A DNA stretch of 64,000 nt from Ruegeria sp. A3M17 (GTDB taxonomy: Bacteria; Pseudomonadota; Alphaproteobacteria; Rhodobacterales; Rhodobacteraceae), in contig NZ_QOCF01000014.1 in NCBI RefSeq assembly GCF_003318255.1, positions 124,001 through 188,000 of the forward strand, read 5' to 3'. Shown here piece after piece: positions 24,769 to 33,517 of this stretch (position 1 is the first letter of the stretch; the number at the start of each line of letters is the position of its first letter). The notes beneath the pieces are model-generated. The model saw nothing but the letters and a program-made list of their open reading frames with translations. It had not been told where the DNA came from and ran no database searches. The position numbers and the translations under genes were made by a program.

Positions 24769-26265
24769 TCAGCCTTTGTCGTCCACGATTTCCAGTATCC
24801 GGTTGCGCTGAATCTTACCCGATGGCCCCTTTGGCAGATCATGCAGAATGTGAACCTCGTCAGGAGATTTGAACCGACCCAGCTTGGTTTTACAAATCTC
24901 TAATAGGGTAAGCGGCGTCAGCTCAGACCCTTCCCGGATTTTGACAGCGGCCTCGACGGTTTCGCCATAGCTGCGGCAGGGGCGTGCAAAGGCTGCGGCT
25001 TCGACAACGTCGGGGTGGGAATATAGCGCCTCGTCGATCTCACGCGGGGCGATGTTTTCACCACCCTTGATGATCAGCTCTTTCAAGCGGCCGGTGACAT
25101 AGACGTATCCATCCTCATCCATACGCGCCAGATCGCCGGTGCGAAGCCATCCATCGGCAGTAAAGGTGCCTGCGGTCGCATCTGGATCCTTAAGGTATTC
25201 AAGCATCACATTTGGCCCGCGTATGACCAGCTCGCCCTCGGTTCCGGGCGGGACGGGCTGTTGGTTTGCATCCCGGATCGCGGCGTCGTTTCCATATGCA
25301 ACGCCTGGCGAGCCGATTTTTCGCACACCCGGCGGAAGTGGGTTCGACAGGATCTGCGCGGCGGTTTCGGTAAGGCCCATGGTTTCGACGATGGAAACAT
25401 CGAACCGTTCTTCGAAAGCCCGTTGTACGTCCGGTGCCAGCGCGGATGAGGCAGAGCGCCCGAACCGCAACCGCTGACGGGTTTGGCTGTCCGGATTGGT
25501 GTCGGATTGCAGCAGATGAGAGATGATGGTCGGGACAACCGAAAACCACGTAGCACTGGTTTTTCCAAGGTTCTCCCAGAACCGGCTGGCCGAAAACCGC
25601 TCGCACATAGCCAGTGACCCGCCCGAAACGAGCGTTCCCATTACAGTCACGCAAAGACCGTTGATGTGATAGATCGGCAAGACGCAGAAACCGCGATCAG
25701 TGTCGGTCAGTTCATGTGCGACAGCGGTAGTCCAGCCGCCGGCCAAAAGGCTGGAATGGGTATGAACGACGCCCTTTGGTCTGCCGGTTGTGCCTGAGGT
25801 GTACATGAGAAGGGCATGATCTTCGGGCGTCAGGTCGTAAAGCTCGGTATCTGCGTCACCAGCATCGGCGATCTGCAAAGGCTTGGTCACGGCAGGGTCG
25901 GCTGTTCGGCCGAACAGCTCGGCTTGATCCGGGTGCACGAAGGCAAAGCGTGCGCCGCTGTGTTCAAGGGCGTAGGCCACGGCACTGTCGCCCGCGACGA
26001 GATTGATCATTGTTGCCCGGAATCCGCCATAGAGTACGCCGAACAAGGTGATAAGCGCTTCGCGGCAATTGGGATAGATAAGGGCGACGCTTTCGCCTTG
26101 TTGCGCCCCAAGGTTGGTCAACATGCTTGCAACGTTTCTGGCCGAGCCGCGCAGTTCAACCCAGCTCAGATCCTGTGCGCCATCGGGAAAAACAAACCCG
26201 GTTCCGCCCTGATCGGCTCTTAGGTCCAGCCAATCGCGGACCGTTCCCTTTGGCGGTTCCATCAT
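24769..26265 (-). CDS. AMP-forming acyl-CoA ligase (class I adenylate-forming)
   Basis: 498 aa. P-loop LLMYTSGTTGRPKGVVHTHSS (split here at residues about 146-166), A5 block ETMGLTETAAQI, A7-A8 TADGWLRTGDLARMDEDGYVYVTGR, and the catalytic Lys in GPSGKIQRNRI near the end. It activates a carboxylate with ATP and transfers it to CoA. It overlaps the acylating aldehyde dehydrogenase gene by four bases, an arrangement like SauT (sulfoacetate-CoA ligase) with SauS. The substrate assignment is inference from the neighbourhood. Confidence 0.85.
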   Translation of the reverse strand: MMEPPKGTVRDWLDLRADQGGTGFVFPDGAQDLSWVELRGSARNVASMLTNLGAQQGESVALIYPNCREALITLFGVLYGGFRATMINLVAGDSAVAYALEHSGARFAFVHPDQAELFGRTADPAVTKPLQIADAGDADTELYDLTPEDHALLMYTSGTTGRPKGVVHTHSSLLAGGWTTAVAHELTDTDRGFCVLPIYHINGLCVTVMGTLVSGGSLAMCERFSASRFWENLGKTSATWFSVVPTIISHLLQSDTNPDSQTRQRLRFGRSASSALAPDVQRAFEERFDVSIVETMGLTETAAQILSNPLPPGVRKIGSPGVAYGNDAAIRDANQQPVPPGTEGELVIRGPNVMLEYLKDPDATAGTFTADGWLRTGDLARMDEDGYVYVTGRLKELIIKGGENIAPREIDEALYSHPDVVEAAAFARPCRSYGETVEAAVKIREGSELTPLTLLEICKTKLGRFKSPDEVHILHDLPKGPSGKIQRNRILEIVDDKG

Positions 26266-27683
26266 TGGCCGGCCTCCCTCCAATATGCGCCGAATACGTC
26301 CTCGAGCGCGGGTTCGCGCGGAGCAATTTCGCGCACAATTTTGGTGGTCTGGACAAAATGCCGCCAATGCAGGTTGGTATCAATGGAGTTTCCGCCCCAG
26401 CTGCCGCATCCCATGGACAGGGAAAAGGGCATTCCGTTGTTAAAGCTGCCGCCCGTTGCAAAAGTATGTGCCTGGTTCACGATAACCCGGCAGGTGGGGA
26501 GCTCTCGGCCCAGGTCAACAGCGCGCGCGTCGTCGCTGGTGTGAATGCCAACCGAATGTCCGGCCCCCTGATGGGCCAGGACGCGCGCTGCGAGGGCTTT
26601 GGCGCCCGCATAGTCCGAGGCCCGGTAAAGCGCCAGAACGCGGCTCAGCTTCTCTCCGGACAGGGGATGGTCAGGACCGATCCCATCTGTCTCTACCGCC
26701 AGAAACTTCGTGCCTTCGGGCGCTTTGTCTGCCATCCCCAAGGCCTCAAGCATCTTGTCGGCGTCCTGAGCGATCGCTGATCGGTTGAGGTGCCCGTCTG
26801 GCCAGAGACGCGCAATGATACCTGCGGCATCGGAAGCGGGGACCAGCGCGCCGCCTTCGGCGGCCATCGCTGCGATAAAGTCGTCATAGACTGCATCCAC
26901 CACCACAATTGCGTTCTCGGACGAGCAGGAGGTTGCATTGTCAAAACACTTTGACGCCGTGATCTTGGCAGCCGCCGCCGACAGATCGGCGGTTTCATCG
27001 ACAATCACGATGACATTGCCCGCGCCGACCGCGACGGCGGGTGTGCCGCAGGACTGGGCCCGGTGGACGTTGTTCTGACTGCCGGTGCAGATCACCCGAT
27101 CCGAGGTCTCCATCAGCCGTTGGGTTTTGGCCTTTGATCCCGGTGCGGGGATCATCTGAACCAGATCCCGATCCAGCCCCAGTTTGTCAAACTCGGCGTG
27201 TATGAAGCTTAGCAGCATCTCACAGGATGCCACGCCCTTGGGCGAGGGGGCGACGACGATAGCATTGCCACCCTTGAGAGCATTAATGATGTTGTTGGCC
27301 GGTGTTGCGGCCGGATTGGTTGAGGGAACGACCGCGCCTACGACGCCGATCGCACGGGCGATTTCTGTGATGCCTGTTTCAGGATCGTCGCTGATGACCC
27401 CAAATGTCTTTGCCTCTGCAATGTCGCGCAGAAGACCCAGAGTTTTGCGGTGGTTTTTGGTGATTTTATCGGGGACATTGCCCAGGCCGGTGGTTTCAAC
27501 CGCCAGTTCTGCCAGCGCCTGATTGCGCGCGGGTTCCATGATCGCCCAGCCTGCCGCCAGCGCCGCCTTGTCATAGAGCGCCTGACTGCCTGTAGCCTCA
27601 TAGGCAGCCTGAGCCTTGCGCGCATGTGCCACGATCCGGTCCACTTCGGCGATTTCGGGGGCTATGTCGTTTGGAGCGTTCAT
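26262..27683 (-). CDS. CoA-acylating aldehyde dehydrogenase, sulfoacetaldehyde dehydrogenase (SauS)-like
   Basis: 473 aa from an ATG with GAGG six bases upstream. Aldehyde dehydrogenase fold of the acylating group: VGAVVPSTNPAATPANNIINALKGGNAIVVAPSP at the coenzyme site, the CFDNATSCSSENAIVV block with the catalytic Cys, and C-terminal GCGSWGGNSIDTNLHWRHF. These enzymes interconvert an aldehyde plus CoA plus NAD(P)+ with an acyl-CoA. The closest characterised relative I recall is SauS, which links sulfoacetaldehyde and sulfoacetyl-CoA; acetaldehyde or succinate-semialdehyde enzymes are alternatives. Cotranscribed with TctABC and a CoA ligase. Confidence 0.72.
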   Translation of the reverse strand: MNAPNDIAPEIAEVDRIVAHARKAQAAYEATGSQALYDKAALAAGWAIMEPARNQALAELAVETTGLGNVPDKITKNHRKTLGLLRDIAEAKTFGVISDDPETGITEIARAIGVVGAVVPSTNPAATPANNIINALKGGNAIVVAPSPKGVASCEMLLSFIHAEFDKLGLDRDLVQMIPAPGSKAKTQRLMETSDRVICTGSQNNVHRAQSCGTPAVAVGAGNVIVIVDETADLSAAAAKITASKCFDNATSCSSENAIVVVDAVYDDFIAAMAAEGGALVPASDAAGIIARLWPDGHLNRSAIAQDADKMLEALGMADKAPEGTKFLAVETDGIGPDHPLSGEKLSRVLALYRASDYAGAKALAARVLAHQGAGHSVGIHTSDDARAVDLGRELPTCRVIVNQAHTFATGGSFNNGMPFSLSMGCGSWGGNSIDTNLHWRHFVQTTKIVREIAPREPALEDVFGAYWREAGQ

Positions 27684-27738
27684 TTTGGTCCTCAATTGGT
27701 TGTCCGGGACGGGTTCTACCCGCCCCGATTTGGGTCGG

Positions 27739-28698
27739 TTAAAGACCAGCCAGCAATTCGTTCAGCGTCTGCTGGCGCTGCGCCCACATCTCGATCACTT
27801 CGTCACGTGTCATGATGTGCATGGGCGAACCGCCCGCTTCCATCTTCTTGGAAACGCGGGAATTGGCGAACATCTCGGGTACGGTTGCTGCCAGTCTCTC
27901 AATCACCTCAGGAGGTGTTCCCTTGGGCACCATCACCCCCCGGAAGTTGACCGAGGAGTTGTCCACGTCCAGCCCCTGTTCCATCATTGTAGGAACATCC
28001 GGCAGGAACGTATTGCGCTCAAGATCAGCAACGCCGAGGATCTTCACATTTCCAGCTTCTTGCGCACGGAAGGCGTCGGACAGGTTGTTGATACCGCCCA
28101 TGACTTCGCCTGCGATGACGGCTTTCATCGCTGCCGCTCCGCCACCTTTGGTCGGGATGTAGGCCATCTTGGTCCCGGCTGCCTTATCGATCTGCAACGC
28201 CGCGATGTGGTGGCCCACGAAGAGACCCGCGCCGGATACGGTCAGCTTGCCCGGGTTTTCCTTGGCATAGGCGACAACATCATCCATCGAGTTGAACTCA
28301 CTGTCAGCACCAACCACGAACACGGCCGGGTCTGCGCCCCAGTTCGCGATGGGTTCAAAGCTGTCGGTCGAATAATCGACGCCACCCTTGATCGACTGGG
28401 CGATGAAATGAGGAACGTTGTACGCACCCAGCGTATAGCCGTCCGGATCGGCCTGAGTTGCGAACCAGTTCCAGCCAACGCGCCCACCGGCACCAGGCTT
28501 GTTGATGATGGCGATGGGCATTCCCAGCGCATCCTCGTTTCCAGATGTCATGGTGACGATCCGGGCTTGAAAATCGGTCGCGCCTCCGGCTCCGTAACTG
28601 ACCATCATCATGATCGGCCGTTCTGGATACTCCTCGGCCATTGCCGTGCCCGTCAGGCCCGTCAGAGCCATTGCTGCCCCTGCAATCAATCGTTTCAT
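27739..28698 (-). CDS. TTT transporter substrate-binding protein (TctC/Bug family)
   Basis: 319 aa. Signal peptide MKRLIAGAAMALTGLTGTAMA, then AEEYPERPIMMMVSYGAGGATDFQAR, the Bug-family ligand loop, INKPGAGGRVGWNWF and PDGYTLGAYNVP. Periplasmic receptor of a tripartite tricarboxylate transporter. GGAGG precedes the ATG. The neighbouring CoA ligase and acylating dehydrogenase suggest a small carboxylate such as sulfoacetate as ligand. Confidence 0.94.
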   Translation of the reverse strand: MKRLIAGAAMALTGLTGTAMAEEYPERPIMMMVSYGAGGATDFQARIVTMTSGNEDALGMPIAIINKPGAGGRVGWNWFATQADPDGYTLGAYNVPHFIAQSIKGGVDYSTDSFEPIANWGADPAVFVVGADSEFNSMDDVVAYAKENPGKLTVSGAGLFVGHHIAALQIDKAAGTKMAYIPTKGGGAAAMKAVIAGEVMGGINNLSDAFRAQEAGNVKILGVADLERNTFLPDVPTMMEQGLDVDNSSVNFRGVMVPKGTPPEVIERLAATVPEMFANSRVSKKMEAGGSPMHIMTRDEVIEMWAQRQQTLNELLAGL

Positions 28699-28742
28699 TT
28701 TGCGTTTCCTCCCTAAGTTGGTTCATCCGCGCATTTGCGTGT

Positions 28743-29198
28743 TCAGAACAGAATTTCTCTTGGTGTGTAGACGTTCAAAAGCATGGCAAAGAGCCCGTAC
28801 ATCACCGCCACAAAGACCGCTGTGATAATCCCACGTTTGATCCAGGTTTTGACCTCGTTGTGGGGCGCGGGGTCATAGATCGAAAGCAGGATAAAAAAGG
28901 CGATGGTTGTCGCGGTATAGAACCCCAGTGTCTTCGCCGCCCAAAATACGTAGATCAGCGTGATGGTCAGACCCGGCAGCATGTTTACGAACATCGTCCG
29001 CGTTACGCCGTTCCCGACCTTGGACAGACCCATGACCGCTTTGCCAAATGTCCATCCGGCCAGAACCACAAAGACCGTTGCTATAAGGCGTGGGAACAGG
29101 AATGCCTCGGCGGGTTGTTGCGTGTAACTGACCCATGCGACCCACAGGCCAACTGCAAAGACCAGACCTGACCCGAATACGTGCTGTGAGCGGTTCAT
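28743..29198 (-). CDS. TTT transporter small membrane subunit (TctB)
   Basis: 151 aa with four hydrophobic segments (about residues 8-26, 34-53, 70-105 as two close helices, 124-145), the standard TctB topology. The ATG overlaps the stop of the large subunit by four bases. It forms the membrane complex with TctA. Confidence 0.9.
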   Translation of the reverse strand: MNRSQHVFGSGLVFAVGLWVAWVSYTQQPAEAFLFPRLIATVFVVLAGWTFGKAVMGLSKVGNGVTRTMFVNMLPGLTITLIYVFWAAKTLGFYTATTIAFFILLSIYDPAPHNEVKTWIKRGIITAVFVAVMYGLFAMLLNVYTPREILF

Positions 29199-30706
29199 GC
29201 CTGTGCCTCCTCTTTGGTGGTGTAGCGGCGGCTGCGCAGTTCCATCCAAACCGAATAGGCGATCGAGGCCAGTACGACGGCGATCAGGAACAGGTTCAAT
29301 CCACCGGTCATGAAGTACGAAGCCTTGCCGACGGTCGCGTCAGCGATCATTCCGCCCTGGATGAAGTTAGCCTCGGCGATTGGCCCGAGGATCAGACCCA
29401 GTACCAGCGGCGCAGCCGAGAAACCGAAGCGTTCCAAAAAGAACATCCCGATTCCGAGGCACGCCATTACATAGACATCACCCATGGAACCCTGAACCGA
29501 GTATGCACCGAAGACCGACAAGGCCAGAACGATGGCGGCCATGACCGATTGCGGGACCTGTGCAACACGGGCCGCAAGCCCTGCAACATAGAGGCCGAAG
29601 ATGCACATCAGAACCTGCCCAATCAGCATCGAGTTGATGAACGTCCAGGCGACATCGGGGTGATTGTCAAATAGGTCCGAGCCCGGGAAAATCCCGTGGA
29701 TCAGCAACCCGCCCAACAGCACGGCGGCGGTCGGGCTGCCGGGGATGGACAGCGTCAGTAGCGGGACGAGCGAGGGACCAACCATTGCGTTGTTTGCGGA
29801 TTCCGCTGCGATTACACCCTCGGAGTGGCCTGTACCGAACTTGTCCTTCTCGGGCGAAAACTTCTTGGCCTGGTCATAGGCGACGAGGCCCGCGATTTGT
29901 CCACCGACACCTGGGATCAGGCCGATGATCGAGCCTGTCAGCGTCCCGATGCTCAGCGCGCGGGTGCGGCTGAACAGTTCTTTAAAGGCCGCCATGATTG
30001 AATGGCGCTGCACTTCGATCACTTCGGCACCTGTGTTGTGGCGGCCCTTGGCGAACATGGTCAACACCTGAGGTATCGCAAACAAACCAATCAACGCGGC
30101 GATGATGTTGATGCCGCCCCCCAACGCGGGATGAAAGATAAAGCGCTGCGCACCCATGATGTCGTCGAACCCGATCGTGGCCAGCCACAACCCGATACAG
30201 CCCGACAGCAAACCTTTGACCACTGAGGCCGAGTCCAGCGTGCCAATGACCGTCACGCCTAGAATGGCCAGCCAAAACAGGTGCGATGGTCCAAAGGCAA
30301 GCGCCCATTGCGCCAAAACGGGCGTCAGGAAGATCAGCAGCAGAACGCCAAAGATGCCGCCCACGGCCGATGCCAGAAAGGACAGCTGCAAGGCGCGGGC
30401 ACCTTCGCCTTTTTTAGCCATGGTGTGGCCATCCAGAGTGGTGGCGATATTCGCCGGAGCGCCAGGGATCTTCAGCAAGATGGCACTGACCGCTCCGCCA
30501 GCCACAGTCGAAGTATAGGCCGCCCCGAGCAGGATTAGACCCTGCGCGGCCTCAAGTTGAAAGGTGAACGGGATTAACAAGGCCACCGCCATTGTTGGCG
30601 ATAGGCCGGGTGTCGCGCCCAGGATCAGCCCTCCGATCGTGCCGCCCAAAAGCAGCATGAACGACATCGGCGTGAACACATCTCCGAAGTAGTAAATGAA
30701 TTCCAT
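29195..30706 (-). CDS. TTT transporter large membrane subunit (TctA)
   Basis: 503 aa, about 11-12 membrane segments. Family signatures: GATPGLSPTMAVALLIPFTF near residue 32 and GLIPGVGGQIAGLVAYDQAK near residue 265, the two pseudo-symmetric loops of TctA. GGGAGG lies seven bases before the ATG. First gene of the unit TctA / TctB / TctC / acylating dehydrogenase / CoA ligase, divergent from a LacI-family regulator. Confidence 0.95.
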   Translation of the reverse strand: MEFIYYFGDVFTPMSFMLLLGGTIGGLILGATPGLSPTMAVALLIPFTFQLEAAQGLILLGAAYTSTVAGGAVSAILLKIPGAPANIATTLDGHTMAKKGEGARALQLSFLASAVGGIFGVLLLIFLTPVLAQWALAFGPSHLFWLAILGVTVIGTLDSASVVKGLLSGCIGLWLATIGFDDIMGAQRFIFHPALGGGINIIAALIGLFAIPQVLTMFAKGRHNTGAEVIEVQRHSIMAAFKELFSRTRALSIGTLTGSIIGLIPGVGGQIAGLVAYDQAKKFSPEKDKFGTGHSEGVIAAESANNAMVGPSLVPLLTLSIPGSPTAAVLLGGLLIHGIFPGSDLFDNHPDVAWTFINSMLIGQVLMCIFGLYVAGLAARVAQVPQSVMAAIVLALSVFGAYSVQGSMGDVYVMACLGIGMFFLERFGFSAAPLVLGLILGPIAEANFIQGGMIADATVGKASYFMTGGLNLFLIAVVLASIAYSVWMELRSRRYTTKEEAQA

Positions 30707-30766
30707 CCAGGGCCTCCCAACCCGTCCGTTCGCGTTTTTACCTTTGTTGACAAATTAGGTTAGGGC

Positions 30767-30794
30767 ATGAAAATAGTATTGCAAATGTTTTCAT
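30767..30794. promoter_or_regulatory. Inverted repeat in the divergent TctA / LacI promoter region
   Basis: Arms ATGAAAA and TTTTCAT are perfect and separated by 14 bases, centred between the two divergent starts. A TTGACA hexamer at 30747-30752 could be a -35 element reading toward the regulator, placing the repeat over its -10. Likely operator of the LacI-family protein, though it lacks the usual central CG of LacI sites. Confidence 0.45.
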
Positions 30795-30819
30795 AAATTT
30801 GACCGAGTGGGGTAAAATT

Positions 30820-31848
30820 ATGGCTAATTTTCAAAAGGGTAAGGCAGATATTGTGGCCGTTGCAAAGGCCGCAAAGGTGTCACCGTCTACGGTTTCACGT
30901 ACCTTCAATCACCCCGATCTGGTCAACCCGGCGACTCGCAAAAAGATTAACAAAGCGGTGCAGCGCTTAGGATACATCCGCAACCGCGCGGCCCAAACGA
31001 TGCATGGAAAACGGTCGGGGACAATTGGCCTCGTGGTGCCCACAATCAACCACGCCATTTTTTCCGAGGTCATTCAGGCTTTTTCGGATTCGATCGACAA
31101 AGCGGGCTTCAGTCTGTTGCTGGCGTCGCATGGGTATGACCTGGATCGGGAATACGCGATGGTTCGCAAGTTTCTTGAACATCGCGTGGACGGTGTAGCG
31201 CTGGTCGGGTTGGAACATTCCGATGCCACCAACCGCTTAATCACGCAGCAAAAGATACCCGCACTAGCAATCTGGAATTACTCAGAGGAATCACCCCTGC
31301 CTTGCGTGGGTGCGGACAACCATCTGGCCGGACGATTGGCGGCCGAACACCTGCTAGATCTGGGGCACCGAGACATCGGGCTGATCTTTCCCGAAACTCA
31401 GGGGAACGACCGCGCGCAGCACCGCCTTTCCGCCGTGCATGACGCGTTGGGAGAACAGGGGGTTTCCGTACCTGACGAGCATGAAACCCAAGCGCCTTAC
31501 AGTGTTTCTCAGGCCAAGCAGGCGGCCTTGGCCCTTTTGACGACGTCGACACGTCCGACGGCACTGCTGTGTGGCAATGACGTCATCGCCCAGGGCGCGT
31601 TGTTTGCTGCCCAAAAGCTTGGTTTGCGCGTTCCAGAGGATCTGTCGATAATTGGTATCGGAGATTTCAAAGGCTCAGCGGATGTCGAGCCGGGCCTGAC
31701 GACTATCCGCATTCCCGCAGAAACCATCGGAGCGCTGGCCGGTGAGAAATTCACCGATTTCATCACGTCGGATGACCCCAGGCATTTCAGCATCCGCTGT
31801 GATTTGGAATGTGTCGCCAGACAAACGACCCGTTCGCTGGCGACCTGA
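30820..31848 (+). CDS. LacI-family transcriptional regulator of the TctABC/SauS-like unit
   Basis: 342 aa. N-terminal LacI helix-turn-helix and hinge: IVAVAKAAKVSPSTVSRTFN then PATRKKINKAVQRLGYIRN, followed by the GTIGLVVPTINHAIFSEVIQ periplasmic-binding-like core and GNDVIAQGALFAAQ. GGGG lies a few bases before this ATG; a TTG-like start seven codons upstream is less likely. Divergent from TctA, so it probably represses that operon until its ligand, perhaps a sulfonate or CoA-pathway intermediate, is present. Its stop converges on the Ldh2-type gene. Confidence 0.9.
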   Translation: MANFQKGKADIVAVAKAAKVSPSTVSRTFNHPDLVNPATRKKINKAVQRLGYIRNRAAQTMHGKRSGTIGLVVPTINHAIFSEVIQAFSDSIDKAGFSLLLASHGYDLDREYAMVRKFLEHRVDGVALVGLEHSDATNRLITQQKIPALAIWNYSEESPLPCVGADNHLAGRLAAEHLLDLGHRDIGLIFPETQGNDRAQHRLSAVHDALGEQGVSVPDEHETQAPYSVSQAKQAALALLTTSTRPTALLCGNDVIAQGALFAAQKLGLRVPEDLSIIGIGDFKGSADVEPGLTTIRIPAETIGALAGEKFTDFITSDDPRHFSIRCDLECVARQTTRSLAT

Positions 31849-31866
31849 CAGGCCTAGGCAGAATAG

Positions 31867-32877
31867 CTAGACTATGATTGCCTCAATCTTATCCAGTGTG
31901 GCCGCATTGACGGCAACACCATCGGTCTGTGCCTGCCTGCGCTTGCCACCGCGCCCATCGCCGGGCAGATGCGCTCCGCTCTGTGCGCGGATTGCGCTAA
32001 CCAACTCACTGATCCCCGAAGCAAACGCATCGCCAGAGGTGGCGGTCGGGTCTATCGCAATGAAGAACTGCCCGGTTTTCGGCGGCCCGCCAGCGGTACC
32101 GGAAAAGGGCGAGGCATTAATGCCAAGGGTCGCTCCGGTCAAAGCTGCCGCCAGGATCTCGGTCAGCAGGGCAACACCGACGCCTTTGTAACCGCCTGAC
32201 GGTGCCATCGACCCCTTAAGGCCGACATTCGGGTCCGTGGTCGGGTTGCCATCTGCGTCCAGAGCCCAGCCAACCGGGATCGCTTTGCCTTCGCGGGCGT
32301 GCTTCATGACCTCGCTCTTGGCAATTGTGCTGGCGCTTTGGTCGATCAGCAGGGCGGGCTGACCGTCCGCGCCCGGCACGGCGATCGAGAATGGGTTGGT
32401 GCCAACGACGGGTTTTGCGCCGCCTGAAGGCGCAATCGAGGCCGGAGCGTTGGTGAACCCCAGTCCCACCAATCCGGCCTGTGCCAAACGGTATGTATGG
32501 TAGCCAAGGACACCGCAGTTATAGCTGTTGCGGATCGACAGCGCCGCGATCCCCTGCTCATGCGCGGCAGGGATAAGGGCCTCGAAACCCATATCAATTG
32601 CGGAATGGGCAAAGCCGGTTGCTGCGTCTACGTTCACTGCGCCGGGGCGCGGGCGCGACAGTTCCGGTTGGGCCGTTCCGTCCACTTTCCCACATTGCAC
32701 GTGCTCGCAATAGATCGGGATGTAAGCCAGGCCATGGCTGGCGACCCCATCCGCCTCGGTTGCAGCCGTCGCAACGGCCAAGGGCCGCGCGTTGGCTTCA
32801 GAGGTTCCTGCGGCGACAAGCGCACGGAAGGCGAGATCTTCGATCTGCTCAAGGGTCAGGGTACGGGTTTCAATCAT
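31867..32877 (-). CDS. Malate/L-lactate (Ldh2/ComC-type) dehydrogenase
   Basis: 336 aa, standard for the family. Features: ADGVASHGLAYIP with the conserved SHG, NSYNCGVLGYHTYRLAQAGLVGLGFTNAPASIAP, then GTNPFSIAVPG and SGGYKGVGVALLTEILAAAL. Unlike classical Rossmann dehydrogenases, this NAD(P)-dependent fold oxidises 2-hydroxyacids or reduces cyclic imines; members include ComC, (R)-sulfolactate dehydrogenase. That role would fit the HpsN and ComDE genes further right, but the gene is the last of a different operon, so ureidoglycolate or imine chemistry remain possible. GAGG precedes the ATG. Confidence 0.85.
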   Translation of the reverse strand: MIETRTLTLEQIEDLAFRALVAAGTSEANARPLAVATAATEADGVASHGLAYIPIYCEHVQCGKVDGTAQPELSRPRPGAVNVDAATGFAHSAIDMGFEALIPAAHEQGIAALSIRNSYNCGVLGYHTYRLAQAGLVGLGFTNAPASIAPSGGAKPVVGTNPFSIAVPGADGQPALLIDQSASTIAKSEVMKHAREGKAIPVGWALDADGNPTTDPNVGLKGSMAPSGGYKGVGVALLTEILAAALTGATLGINASPFSGTAGGPPKTGQFFIAIDPTATSGDAFASGISELVSAIRAQSGAHLPGDGRGGKRRQAQTDGVAVNAATLDKIEAIIV

Positions 32878-32887
32878 AGGGGCCTCT

Positions 32888-33517
32888 TCAATCGTTGTCG
32901 GATAAGCCCGCTCCGGCCCCGCGCAGGCGGGATTCCTCGGTGGCGGGTGCGTATGTTCGGTGGGCGAACCGGTTTAGTACGGCCCAATCGGTCGGATCGG
33001 GTTCTGCCCGTGTTTGATGCGGGGTGGGGGCGGTAAGTTGGCCGCCAAGGTGCACAGATACCTGATGTGCCCGGTCCGGGAATGGGGTGCCCAGGGACAA
33101 GTCATAACCGTCGGTTTCTGCCAGTGCGTGGTCATATTCGACGCACACGCAGGTCTTTAGCAAGCGAGCGGCATTGGCCGCGAATGGAAGCAGCAGTGCG
33201 GGTACGGCTATGTTTCTTATCTCAATCGGGGACGAATTCAGGCGTTGTGCAAAATCTGACAGAAGTGCACCGGTCACCAATGGGCACAGTTGGTTTTCGC
33301 TCTGCCATTCGCCGTTCAGATCGGACGGGGCGTGTGTCTGTGGCGCGCTCGCCAAATCAAGTTGCAGCAGCTGAGCCAATGCACCGGTACCGTTTTGCCC
33401 GTGCGCGCACAGCCAGCGTGTTGCTTTCGCGGCTTCCTCAGCCAGTCCCCAGCTGTATCCAGCTCCTCGGGTCGCGCGTTTTGCGGTGGCTTCGACCTCA
33501 TTCAGCGAGACGTTCAT
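32888..33517 (-). CDS. DUF3726 domain protein
   Basis: 209 aa, cytosolic. The start MNVSLNEVEATAKRATRGAG followed by YSWGLAEEAAKATRWLCAHG is the DUF3726 signature; the rest has CVCVEYDHALAETDGYDLSLG with a Cys pair. Function unknown. GGAG lies eight bases upstream, and the start overlaps the stop of the 561-aa gene by four bases. The C-terminal part (TDWAVLNRFAHRTYAPATEESR) looks ordered. Its tight coupling to the 561-aa protein suggests a complex. Confidence 0.85.
   Translation of the reverse strand: MNVSLNEVEATAKRATRGAGYSWGLAEEAAKATRWLCAHGQNGTGALAQLLQLDLASAPQTHAPSDLNGEWQSENQLCPLVTGALLSDFAQRLNSSPIEIRNIAVPALLLPFAANAARLLKTCVCVEYDHALAETDGYDLSLGTPFPDRAHQVSVHLGGQLTAPTPHQTRAEPDPTDWAVLNRFAHRTYAPATEESRLRGAGAGLSDND

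Noticed and set aside
24730..24775. GC-rich partial palindrome between the helicase and ligase stops
   Set aside because: The stem has bulges and no T tract, and it runs into the coding end of the ligase gene. Not reported as a terminator.
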